Source: Solanum dulcamara | Taxonomy: Eukaryota > Streptophyta > Magnoliopsida > Solanales > Solanaceae | NCBI RefSeq assembly: GCF_947179165.1 | Contig: NC_077240.1 | Span: 71,441,501-71,505,500 of the forward strand | Direction: 5' to 3' | Length of the DNA stretch: 64,000 nucleotides | In this document: piece after piece, positions 33,563 through 43,696 of the stretch | Layout of the letters: the number at the start of each line of letters is the position of its first letter | Numbering within the stretch: position 1 is the first letter of the stretch | Notes under the pieces: model-generated | The model's input: only the letters and a program-made list of their open reading frames with translations | Database searches by the model: none | Told to the model about the DNA's origin: nothing | Translations under genes and position numbers: made by a program

Positions 33563-36500
33563 ATGGGATTATTAACTTTGTTAGCTTGTTTAATTTTGTC
33601 TTGGAAATTTATCAACACATATAGGCAGAAAAATAAGAAAGGCCCAATAAATTGGCCTATTATTGGGGCAGGCTTAGAACAATGGGTTAATTTTGACAGG
33701 ATGCATGATTGGTTAGTTGAGTATTTGGCTCAATCACCAACTGTTGTTGTTCCTGCCATGACCACAACTTATACTTACATTGCTCATCCAAATAATGTTG
33801 AACATGTTCTCAAAACAAACTTTGATAATTACCCAAAGGTGTGTATATATAGTACTTTCTTTCTCTTTAATTAAATTATAAATAGCTTGAGAATATATAA
33901 TATATGTAAAATTCATGTATAATAATGGTATATACACTAATAGAAACAAAGATTTTTCCCACCGTAAATCAGTGGAACATTTGTACTATGAAACATGATT
34001 TTTCCATTCATGATCCATCGAACCAACTCACTGGAGAAATGAATAGTGGGAAACACAATATCACTGAAATAGTGGAAGCTTCCTAATTTTACCATATGAA
34101 ACATTAGCTATTTTTTTCTTTTCTCACCGATTCAATCAAAGTATTGGTGAGAATAGTCACTGAACATTTTTCAATAGGAAATTCAGTGGGAAATAGTTAC
34201 TTTTTAGTTAATTAGTGTATAATATATTGTATATTGGCTAAAAGAAGTAAATAGTGAATTCGATCTGCTATTTGTGTAAAAATTTGTTCGGAAAAAGGTG
34301 CAAGATTTTTTTTCTTTCTATTTATAAATTAGATTACTCACAACTTACATATGGTTTTTAGTCTAGCATGAGAAAGATTGTTTTTTTTTTCTTTTGTTTT
34401 GGCACAGGGTGAAGTGTACCATTCATATATGGAAGTTTTGCTTGGAGATGGTATCTTTAATGTGGATGGTGAGCTTTGGAGGAAACAAAGGAAGACTGCT
34501 AGCTTTGAGTTTGCTTCAAAGAATTTAAGGGATTTCAATACTGTGGTTTTTAGGGACTATAGTCTTAAACTCTTTAACATTCTCAATCAAGCATCTTTCA
34601 AGAATGAGCAAATAGACATGCAGGTGAGTTGCTGAATTCTGTTTGGAGTTAAATACAATGATTAAGATACTTTGTCTCTGACGGTGTTTGACTGAGCACA
34701 AAGTTAAAAAAAAATATGAAAGACTTCGAAATTAGTGATCTAAAACAGATGCATAGCCATTTGTACGAATATAAATCATATCACTAAGGGGTCGCTGGAT
34801 AGAGATATAAGAATAATACTGAAATAAGTGTATTAGTAAGGTCTTTTTATCTCCATGAGATAGTGGTAAGGTTTGTGTACACTCCATCCTTCCCAGACCT
34901 AACTTGTGGGATTTCACAGGGTATGTTGTTGTTAAGTAATGTTGAGATTACTTATGCTAGGATTAGTTATGATGGGGTTATTCCTTATCCACTGTTTGGT
35001 TTGGAGCAGTACGGGGTGTTTTATATTTAACCATGCTTATCCATATATGAATAACCCTTGTATTGCTAATACCATAATTTGTTATGTATTAGTTATACAT
35101 ACGTTGTAAATCTTACCAAACAAAGGATCAAATAAAACCACGGTTAATACATAGACCCCTAGGGGCTAAGGGTAGAATTAAAAGTTTAAAGTTAAATTGT
35201 TTTCTGTTGAGTCCCACATTGGTGCTTTGGGATGGAATGGTCTCTTTATATAGTTTTGGACAATTCTCACCTCAAAAACTAGATTTCGAAGTTGGAGACC
35301 AAGATTCATTTATTTATCATGACATCAGAATTAGGTTCATCCCAATTTATTATTTGCCCAATGTTCACCCCCATCTTATATTATCCACTCTTCAAATATT
35401 CATTCTTGGACGTGCAGGGGTGTTGAGTCCCACTTGGTGCTTTAGGGGTGATGGTCCCAAAATCCATTTCTTTATCATTTAATAAACAAAAATATTTGTG
35501 TCATTTGTTTTTGAGGAAACTAAAAAAGAAAAGTGTATCACATAAAACAACACAAGAGGAAGTATAATTTTATTCCGTTTTTCTTTTGTATTGTTGCTAA
35601 AGAAGAATTGTTTTTCCAGGATCTGTTGATGAGGATGACTCTGGACTCAATATGCAAGGTGGGATTTGGTGTAGAGATAGGAACATTGGACCCAAAATTA
35701 CCAGAGAATAGCTTTGCAAAGGCATTTGATGCTGCAAATGTCATTGTGACACTAAGATTCATTGATCCTTTGTGGAAAATCAAGCAATTTCTCAACATAG
35801 GATCAGAAGCCATCCTTGATCAGAGCATTAGAAAAATTGATGATTTCACATATTCTGTCATAAGAAAAAGGAAGGCAGAGATAGAAACAAATGACAAAGT
35901 AAGCTCATACAAACTTTTTATAATCATTGGTTTAGCTAAATTATAGCCTGTTTTGTCAAGCTTCTAGCAAGTCAAAAATTGCTAGGAGGTATTTGTCCAA
36001 ATTTTTTGAAAAAATAAGTGCTTCTGAGTAGTAGCAGACACCATTTTAGAGAAGCACTTTTGAAACTTTAGTCAAGCAAAATTGTTGTTACAATATAAAC
36101 TGCTACTTTTCAAAATAAGCAGTTTTCTCAAAGTTTTGGCTAGACAGGTTTATTAGTCTTATACTATGCTAATTTTTTAATGATTTTCAACATAACCAGA
36201 TTAATAAGCAAGACATATTGTCAAGATTCATTGAGCTAGGAAAAGATCCTGAGAACAATATAACAGATAAAAGCCTGAGAGACATTGTCCTGAATTTTGT
36301 CATCGCGGGTCGCGATACAACTGCAACGACTCTGTCTTGGGCTATATACATGATTATGACTCACGAGAACGTAGCAGAGAAGCTATACGCGGAGCTGAAG
36401 TCGTTGGAACAAGTCCGTGCTAAAGAAGAGAACGTGTCGTTGCATCAGTATGACCCGGAGGATCCTGAATCTGTTGATTCGAGAGCGATTCAATTTGCTG

Positions 36501-37800
36501 GACTCCTGAATTATGATTCATTGGGGAAATTGTACTACTTGCATGCTGTGATTACAGAGACACTTAGATTGTATCCTGCTGTTCCTCAGGTTAGTTTCCA
36601 TGATTTTATTGCAAAAATCAGCACACATTGTTATCAATTGGTCACCATTCAACTTTAATTGATAGGATTTAACTGGAAGCCTGGGTATGGATTCGGCAGA
36701 ACCCAGTAACTTTTGCACAAATAGTGTATTTGTATTAAAAAGTTTTAATGTGAGCAGGATCCAAAGGGAATATTGGAAGATGATGTTTTACCAGATGGAA
36801 CAAAGTTAAAGTCTGGAGGAATGGTGACTTATGTACCTTACTCTATGGGAAGAATGGAATACAACTGGGGTTCTGATGCAGCTTCATTCAATCCTGAGAG
36901 ATGGCTTAAGGATGGAGTTTTCCAAAATGCATCTCCATTTAAATTCACTGCTTTCCAGGTATATATCTATAAACAGAGCATCTCAATAGAATTGGTGACA
37001 TGGATCAACTTAACAAAACTAAAGAGAAATAACTTGCTTAGGGAAACTAACAACTCATCCGAACAACTTCAACAAAAATTTAAAATTATTTGTTATATAT
37101 AATAACAACATTTTGAGGGCCTTTAGTTTTTCAGGATCTGAAGCAATGGTTTATGTAACCTTACCTTTAGAGTCGGCCCCGACCAAGGGGTGAATGTAAA
37201 AAGTAAAGCTATCGGCTCAGCTGAATTTAGTAGTTTTGGCTTAGATCCTATGGATGTGAAGTAATATACTAATTATGTATACGTGGTAAATTTTAACAAA
37301 AACTCAAATGATATGTGCAATTCTGAACCCATAAAGTTAAAATTTTGAATCCGACTCTACCTGGTCTAAAGTTGCCAATATATAATATGTGTATAGCCAT
37401 GGTCCGATCTAGGATATTGTAAGGGGTTCATTCAAACGTCCCTAGTCAAAAAATTACACCATAAATAACTATATCAAAATTGTATTTTATGTATATATAT
37501 AGTGAACATCGAATCCTACTGGCTTTCCCAATATTTACTTCATTATATCTTGAATCCCCTTAGTGAAAATCCTTGTTCCGCCACACTGATAACAACATTT
37601 TTTATGCCATGGTGTTGTAGGGAGGGCCAAGGATATGCCTTGGGAAGGACTCAGCATATCTTCAGATGAAGATGGCACTTGCAATTTTGTGTAGATTCTA
37701 TAAATTCAAGTTGGTCCCAGGGCATCTAGTCAAGTACAGGATGATGACCATTTTATCAATGGAACATGGGCTAAAGCTTACAGTTTCACTGAGATCTTGA
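33563..37800 (+). CDS. CYP704B1: cytochrome P450 CYP704B1, long-chain fatty-acid omega-hydroxylase (pollen exine)
   Basis: Complete six-exon gene: 33563-33838, 34408-34623, 35620-35898, 36200-36589, 36758-36958, 37621-37800 (stop included), 513 codons. All introns are GT-AG and phase 0. An N-terminal hydrophobic anchor (about residues 2-15) and a Pro/Gly hinge place it in the ER membrane. Oxygen-binding AGRDTT is at 293-298, the ExxR helix E377-R380 (ETLRLYP), PERW at 433-436, and the haem ligand Cys460 in FTAFQGGPRICLG. No lesion is visible. Segments such as HSYMEVLLGDGIFN, TASFEFASKNLRDF, MTLDSICKVGFGVEIGTL and GRMEYNWGSDAA match my knowledge of CYP704B1, which omega-hydroxylates long-chain fatty acids for sporopollenin in tapetum. 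Tapetal expression is therefore expected but not shown by the sequence. Introns 1-3 and 5 carry small transposon remnants. Confidence 0.95.
33931..34221. mobile_element. small inverted-repeat element (CACTA-like MITE) in P450 intron 1
   Basis: TATACACTAAT at 33931-33941 is exactly inverted as ATTAGTGTATA at 34211-34221. Sub-terminal GTGGGAAA/TTTCCCAC-type and TCAGTGGGAA/TCAGTGGAAC motifs recur inside. The CACTA at the very tip suggests a non-autonomous CACTA element of about 285 bp. The target duplication is ambiguous (TAT or ATA) because the flanks are AT-rich. It does not disturb either splice site. Confidence 0.65.
34775..35165. mobile_element. MITE-like repeat with an embedded LINE/SINE tail in P450 intron 2
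   Basis: The outer repeat starts near AAGGGGTCGCTGG (34785) and ends near GACCCCTA (35154-35161), with paired internal words such as AATAATACTG…GTATTA and GTATTAGTTATAC. Within it, at about 34838-34936, sits the sequence CATGAGATAGTGGTAAGG … GGGTATGTTGTTGTT, the 3' end shared with RTE LINEs and Solanaceae TS-type SINEs. It has no tRNA-like head, so it is a truncated tail. Boundaries are approximate. Confidence 0.5.
35195..35480. repeat. dispersed repeat with two GTTGAGTCCCAC blocks in P450 intron 2
   Basis: GTTGAGTCCCACATTGGTGCTTT (about 35207-35230) recurs as GTTGAGTCCCACTTGGTGCTTT (about 35423-35445), about 215 bp apart. Words such as CTTATATTATCCACTCTTC between them are familiar from plant LTR ends. 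This could be a terminal-repeat retroelement in miniature, but no primer site was found. Confidence 0.4.
35945..36160. mobile_element. MITE remnant in P450 intron 3
   Basis: AGCCTGTTTTGTCAAGCTTC at the left is mirrored by TTTTGGCTAGACAGGTTT at the right, with AGAAGTGCTTTT-type paired words inside. It fills most of the 301-bp intron and stops short of both splice sites. Confidence 0.55.
37380..37585. repeat. dispersed repeat in P450 intron 5
   Basis: GATCTAGGATATTGTAAGGGG … GAATCCCCTTAGTGAAAATCCTTGTTCCGCCAC resembles a common Solanaceae intron/intergenic repeat known to me by its GGGGTTCAA…TCCGCCAC ends. Class unknown; no reading frame. Confidence 0.4.
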
Positions 37801-38000
37801 AAATCCCAAAATGTGTAAATGTTTATGATGGCTAGATTTTATTTCCAAATTGTAACTAACTTATATGGTTAAAATAAAATCTTTCATGGAACCAGAGCAA
37901 TTGAAAAGAATTATTGTCACTAGAAAATTTATCATTACATACGTCTGCTTTAAGTTTTATGCACTGATAGTTTAAAAAAATTCTACACATTCAAGTCAAT

Positions 38001-38262
38001 ACGTCTGTTTGGATGGACTTATTTTAAGTAATTTATAAATTGAAAACTGCTTATAAGTTAAAAGGTGCAGCCCAACTTATTTTTTTGACTTATAAGTTAT
38101 TTTCCACTTATAAGCTGCTTAAAATAAGTCCATCCAAACAAATACAATTATTTATTGGAATTTATTTTAAACACAAAATGATTTTAAGTTGGTCAGTCAA
38201 ACACTCAAAAAAGTTGAAAACAACTTATAAGGAACTTATAAGTCAATCCAAACGGGCTCTTA
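38001..38262. mobile_element. MITE between the two host genes
   Basis: Left end GTCTGTTTGGATGGACTTAT and right end ATAAGTCAATCCAAACGGGC are imperfect inverted repeats, and the interior is built from repeated ACTTATAAG(T) words in both orientations. About 260 bp, no coding capacity; hAT-like by its ends. Target duplication not resolved. Confidence 0.7.
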
Positions 38263-38332
38263 GGAGGCGATCATGCAATTTTTTCACTCTATTTTCGAAA
38301 TTGAACTCTGAAAAACACGTTTGATCATAAAA

Positions 38333-38362
38333 TCTAGAATTCAATTTAAATTGAATTCTAGA
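38333..38362. repeat. perfect 30-bp palindrome
   Basis: TCTAGAATTCAATTT followed immediately by its exact reverse complement, without a spacer. Confidence 0.95.
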
Positions 38363-38414
38363 ATTGTCAAGAATTTGAAAAACAACAAACATATGTCACA
38401 TTTGGCATATAGTC

Positions 38415-38445
38415 ATTCCTAGATGACTAAATGCCATCTAGGAAT
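38415..38445. repeat. 11-bp stem hairpin
   Basis: ATTCCTAGATG and CATCTAGGAAT are separated by nine bases. It lies in the short gap between the converging P450 and expansin genes. Confidence 0.7.
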
Positions 38446-38994
38446 AAAAGAGAAGTAAAAGATAATTAACACTACAAGGCAAAGAAACAAAAAATAAAAA
38501 GGAAGGACATATAATAAATATACAACAAAAGCATCATGTCCATTAATGCTCATTACTGCACTAAACAACTGGATTATTACAACTAAAACTTAGGAGAAAA
38601 AAAGTTTCCAAATTTCTCCAATTCATACAGACACTCCTAAATGAGGGTGGTAAAAGAATCCACCACTGCATCGCAACAAAAGAAAAAACAAAAATACATA
38701 AATTAAAAAAATAAAAATAAATAATAGCCTCATGGATATTATAGGGTCCTAAAGCTATGCTACCCTTAATTCAAATATAATTAATATGACAAAAAAGGAC
38801 AACTTTAAAATCCCTATGTACTAACAATGACCATTGAGGCTTTAGTCAAGTAGTAAGAGCGTAATACATGATGTGTAGGTCAGAATCACATGACACATCC
38901 AGAACTTAAAAAAAAACTTATAATTCAGGGAGACGGATTCATTATTCAACTCATCGAGTTTCTAATCATGTGCCAAATGTTTAGGGTTAGTTTT
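38446..38994. other. 3' intergenic space between converging genes
   Basis: AT-rich; must contain the expansin 3' untranslated region (minus strand). No element or gene seen. Confidence 0.5.
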
Positions 38995-41900
38995 TCAGTG
39001 GAACTGACCACCAGTGTATGTCTGTCCAAAAGACCAACTAGCAGGGGCAACATTGTTAGAGACCACACTATGTCCATCACTAGTAGTAACTTTAAATGAA
39101 AGGCTTTGTCCATTTAGTAAACTGTTGCTTTGCCAGTTTTGGCCCCAATTTCTTGACATAGATTGCCATTGGGTTTTTGATCCTTTAATGGCTACAGCGC
39201 GAACATCACCAGCACCGCCAACATTAGTTACTAGTACCAAGTTGAAGTAAGAGTGTCCATTGATGGTGAACCTGATGCCTCCCTTTCTGCTGCAGGGTAC
39301 CCTACAAGAGTTGACAATAGAGTTTATGTTAATTGATTCTATTGCAAGCATTTATAGGTGCGACCTAACAGTTAATGAAGATAAAATGGACCAGGAAAAG
39401 AAGAGTTTAAATTCCAACAAAGGCAAAAAAGCTGTTGGGTGATTCTTTTGTATCTTGTAAGTCTTGGTGGACAGAGTATGTGCTGGTATAACATAGCCAA
39501 TATTTAGTGGACTAATCGAAGTGATGTATAAGTTGACATGCACACCATAGTTATACAAAAAAATAATTCCTATTGCAATTTTTGGGTGGCTAGAGTAGAA
39601 AATGCAGTAATCAGTCAAGAACATGTTTCTTCCACTTGAAATTTGCTCAAAAATTACAAATTTCCTGAATAGACAGGGAAAAGCCCTTTACTAAACTAAG
39701 AAAATAGAATAGATAGGCTTTTTTCGCTTCTTCGTCAAGCTTTCGAGCAGCTCTTTCAACTGCCGCCTAATCCCCCAACATGCTCAAGAACAGAGAGCCG
39801 TCCAGGGACTGCCGGAGGGAGCTTGCTTATAGAAAGAAGATAGGCCAGAAAAACAAGGTGCAATGGGCTCTCCGCTAAAGTGAGGGCCCCGGAAATAGTA
39901 TTTCTCAACTGTCGATCGATGTGACAATCATGCCTGCTTGACAAAGCCTTTTTCATTCAGTCTCCCAATAAACGAAAAAGGATTTCTGGTGACACGAAAG
40001 TTGTGATCGACACTCTCTTTCCTATTCCACTGCGCTAAGTGGTCCTTCCCTTTCTTGCTGGATGACTACTCCCAGACTCCCAGTCTCTGGTCAATCCATG
40101 CTGATGCTAGAAGAGCTATTCCCGCTGCCCACCCGAAAGAGACGAGGAAGACTAACCGCCATACCTCTCACATTCATTCAAGTGACTTCTTACCATTACC
40201 TTTTGATGTCTGAAATCAAGATTTATGAAAGGGAAAAGGACATTACTATTAATCTATAAGCGCCCTTTGTTTAATATTATTGTAAGCGGCGTATTCCCGC
40301 TCGGGGAAGAATGAAATGAAACGAATTCGGTACCGTATCGAAGCAATGCCCTGGACGAATCCACGGCTGGGTACATGCCTCTTGAAATCATTTCGGGAGA
40401 CCTTGTTACAATTAATTATTGTTATTGAAATATGATAGGGGAAACAAAACTTTTATGTTTGTTTTGATCGGGTAGGGAAAGGTTTCGTTCCTCTTCGAGT
40501 GACTATGTACCTCTTCGAATGAGTTGAACTCTGTTCAACGAATCTTCAAAGCGACTTCGTACCTTAGTTGAACTATGTTCAACAAAGCGCAGAGACTTCG
40601 TACCTATAACTAAAACCTACGTATCTTTTCCTACGGAATCCAATATGAAGAAGAAAGAGGGTCGATTGCACTTCGAAGGCAAAATGGAGCCTTGTCCAAG
40701 TAAAATTTTCAATAATAGTGTGTGTATTTTACGTGTATTTCAATAACGAATCGACCATTGAACATATGTGGCAACGTGAGGACCTAGTTGAATAAAAGTG
40801 TGTGTATTTCACCCATATAACGAGCACCGATATGAAGTTTGGAAGGAAAATCACATAAGCAAGCATTATTTGGACCAAACATAACCAGACCTTTCTATAA
40901 CAATCATCTTCTATAACAATGTTTCACTATATTGACCAAATTATTTTTTGAAACTGATTTTTCATGTTATGTTATATTAAATGTTCTTTATAACGGCATT
41001 TCACTATAGCAGAAAAAATTTAACTAGACAAATAACGTCTTTATAGATAGTTTTGACTGTATCATAAAAACCAATTGAACATATACCTTCTATAAGCAAT
41101 AGGGACAATTCCAGCTCTATATTGGGCAATGTGCTGGAAGATAGACTGAGAAAGGTCAAAGTGGTGAAGAGGAGGATTGCACCAGCCACCAGCATTACTA
41201 GGTGGACATAAATTGGTTGCTGTTACTTTAATAGAGCCTGACAAACACCACTTGTGTTCGTTCACACACTTAATCTCATAGCAAGATCCACAACTCAACC
41301 CATTGTTGAACAGAGCTGTGCTCAAAGCTGCAGTTTTTGTTCCATAACCTTGGTTGTATAGATTCCCATAACCACAAGCACCACCTGTTATAAAATGCAT
41401 GTAAATAAAGCTTCACAAGAATCAACATTATTGGCTAGTTTGACGTTGACTGTCTGCCTACTGCAATCCTCATTATTAGAACTTAGGTCGGCAATGTGAG
41501 CAACCTCACACAGGTGGAATTTACAAAAATCAACATAAACAAGGGCAAATTTATTGTGAGTTCTATGATTTTAATTTGACCCTTGGATTTTGCCTCAAAC
41601 TATGTAATACATATGCAAAAATCAATTAAAAAGAATAGCTATAATGAAATCATACTCATTGATGGAACCGTAACTCTCCTCCTCTATCCAGACTTGAGAC
41701 AAACAATGTGAGCATGCTTACCTAGCTAGAATTAATAAGAACCAACATAAACAAAGACAAAATTATGGGAAGTTGTATGGGTTCAATTGAACCTTTGGTT
41801 TTCTCTTAAATTGTGTAATATATATTTAAAATCAATAAATAATATATTAATGTAATGAGATCATACTCTTTTCAGAAAATTCACTTACTCTAGATCCTGA

Positions 41901-42279
41901 ATTCACCGACATGTTTTCGATCTCATGAAAAATTATTTTCCCCTCCAATTAGCCTTATACCCTTTAGGGGATATTTTAATGATAGGTTCTATAAGAACAT
42001 AACGATCCTATTTGGTCAACCACCTAGCAACGAACTCCGACATTCCTTTCATGATTATAGTATTACGAAACAATAGTTCCAAGCAACAAACTTCTATGTT
42101 CCATTCATTATAGTATTTCTAAATAAGTTCCTAGATTACAAGCCTAAAGGATTTGATGATAATTATGTTATTGATGACAGTTACAATCTCGATGCTGGTG
42201 ACGATAACGATTGTGACCTTGATACGGAGCTAAAATTGCTAATCAAGATGAAAGGGCTAATAATAGTGCTAATTAAGTT

Positions 42280-42318
<39 letters not shown>

Positions 42319-43010
42319 TATATTAGTTCTACCAATACTTTTAAATAATTATGTATCTTACCACTAATTAAAATTTTCTGCCATATATTGATGAAGATAC
42401 GCCTAGATATATGTATTTTTGCTACTAGATACACTAAAAATAGGGAGAAAGGTGAGTGAGATGGGGAGAGAGGAAAGCGAGATAGTCATGTATCCCAGAT
42501 ACATGCGAATCACACTAGATACACATCACATACATATATCTGTATGTATATGGTATGATTCATGGTATGATTCACATGTATCTGGGATACCAGATACGTA
42601 GGAAAGGGCGAGATGGGAAGGAGGCGAACGAGATTTGTCTATGTATCCAGATACATGCGAATCCACTTTGATACAGTGTACCTAGAACAAATTACTCCTA
42701 ATTTTGACCTCATATATTCTGAGATACATGTATCTGGATCTAGTTAGATTCGTAATTTACAAATTAGAGTGTATCTAAGTAATTAGCTCTTAAACCGGTA
42801 AGAATTCTATAAGTTCCCGCTTAAATTAAACCCTTAACATGAAAAAGTAAATGGAGAACAAAGAGAAAATATTTGCATACCCATTGTCCCTGAGGCATCA
42901 CCACCTCCATAGAATGTAGCATGAGCATTGATCCACCCTCCTTTACCATGCCCCTTCACAAACGAGGCAATTGCAAGAAAACAAACCAAAAAAATCACAA
43001 GTTGATCCAT
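38995..43010 (-). CDS. EXPA: alpha-expansin (three exons), cell-wall loosening protein
   Basis: Complete minus-strand gene: exon 1 43010-42881, exon 2 41384-41087, exon 3 39301-38995 (TGA at 38997-38995), 735 nt, 244 residues, with GT-AG introns and consistent phases. Signal peptide is about residues 1-20 ([20 protein letters not shown]), so the product is secreted. Domain 1 (GH45-like) contains [16 protein letters not shown] (44-59), paired cysteines C75, C78, C83, C90, C103 and C112, and the hallmark HFD at 118-120. Domain 2 (carbohydrate-binding) in exon 3 has the conserved [18 protein letters not shown] and [13 protein letters not shown] aromatics. Expansins loosen cellulose-xyloglucan contacts at acid pH without hydrolysis. 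The CPP…GGWCNPP loop seems a few residues shorter than usual. Which EXPA paralogue this is cannot be told here. Confidence 0.94.
39352..39660. other. expansin intron 2, distal part
   Basis: Non-coding sequence between exon 3 and the organelle-like block; no element end seen. Confidence 0.5.
39665..40690. other. probable mitochondrial DNA insertion (NUMT) in expansin intron 2
   Basis: A block of roughly 1 kb is visibly richer in G+C than the flanking intron, with words such as GCCGTCCAGGGACTGCCGG, TGCGCTAAGTGGTCC, GGCGTATTCCCGCTCGGGG and GAATCCACGGCTGGG, which have the character of plant mitochondrial intergenic DNA. There is no conserved reading frame; the short frames inside are not genes. 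Edges are estimated from the composition change. A decayed plastid or other origin is possible; I could not name a mitochondrial gene in it. Confidence 0.55.
40885..41045. repeat. short dispersed repeat in expansin intron 2
   Basis: CTTTCTATAACAATCATCTTCTATAACAATG … TTTATAACGGCATTTCACTATAGCAG: repeated TATAAC(A/G) words typical of a small Solanaceae repeat. No inverted ends confirmed. Confidence 0.35.
41480..41880. repeat. diverged tandem duplication of about 200 bp in expansin intron 1
   Basis: The series AATGTGAGCA … ATCAACATAAACAA … TTGAACC/TTGACCC-TTGG … AATCATACTC occurs at about 41490-41660 and again at about 41697-41873 with many differences. Non-coding. Confidence 0.6.
42282..42311. 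repeat. (AT)n microsatellite in expansin intron 1
   Basis: Thirty bases of alternating A/T. Confidence 0.95.
42360..42780. repeat. cluster of GTATC(T/C)/GATACATG words in expansin intron 1
   Basis: ATGTATC-CAGATACATGCGAATC occurs at about 42489-42512 and 42640-42663. Inverted or partial copies lie at about 42565-42597 and 42722-42740, together with repeated GGGAGAG/GGCGAACGAGAT purine tracts. It looks like a dispersed element with internal repeats, but I could not define its ends. Confidence 0.5.
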
Positions 43011-43213
43011 ATTTCTGCATTAAAGATTGGAACTTTTTAAATAGCACTTTCTTTAGTATAAATTCAAGAAAAGTTCACTCAGTTTTGGAAATTTTCATGT
43101 TCATTCTAACAAAACAAGGAAAATGTAAGAGAAGTAAAGGGGAGTCTTGGAGAATATAACTATGCAACAAAGAGTAATTGGAGATTGAGTTTAGAAAATT
43201 GCGAGTTAATTAG

Positions 43214-43227
43214 GGGATATAAATAAG
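43214..43227 (-). promoter_or_regulatory. candidate TATA box of the expansin gene
   Basis: Minus strand CTTATTTATATCCC lies about 205 bases before the ATG at 43010. The distance implies a leader of about 170 nt, which is long but possible; other AT-rich candidates exist, so this is tentative. Confidence 0.35.
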
Positions 43228-43384
43228 CATTTAGAAATAAGAAAGCTGGTTACTCTTCCCATCAACATATGAGGAGGAATTATTGATAGTACTAATGAAG
43301 CTAGTAAATACCGTGTAAAATTAAACTGTCCTATTTGAGGCCATGATCTGCTTCTTAGATGTGATATTATGGTAGAAACAAAAA

Positions 43385-43687
43385 GGCTTAATAAATATGA
43401 CCTTTAACTTTGATTTAATTGACAACTATGACGTCTAATTTTACTAGTGCACAAGTAGGTACTTTAACTATCAAAAACTTAAACAAATAGACACATTCGC
43501 CTTACATGGCACCCTACATAGCAATTTTGTATTCTACATGGCGTCCTACATATATTATACTACGTAGAATACGTATTTCTACTTGTTCAATTTTATATAA
43601 GTTTAAGTGTATATTGTGCACACCCGAAATTGAAAAGCATAGATGTCAGTTGAATCGAAGTTAAATGACATATTTATCCATTATGCC
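43385..43687. mobile_element. Mutator-type MITE with 9-bp target duplication
   Basis: Roughly 50-bp terminal inverted repeats (left GGCTTAATAAATATGACC…, right …GACATATTTATCCATTATGCC) are flanked by a perfect 9-bp duplication AAACAAAAA (43376-43384 and 43688-43696). Nine-base duplications are characteristic of Mutator-like transposases. The 303-bp element carries no coding sequence. It lies about 375 bp upstream of the expansin ATG. Confidence 0.85.
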
Positions 43688-43696
43688 AAACAAAAA

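Noticed and set aside
39756..40259. Short open frames inside the GC-richer expansin intron block
   Set aside because: They have no recognisable domain, no splice context and lie inside an intron of an intact gene; most likely chance frames in organelle-derived DNA.
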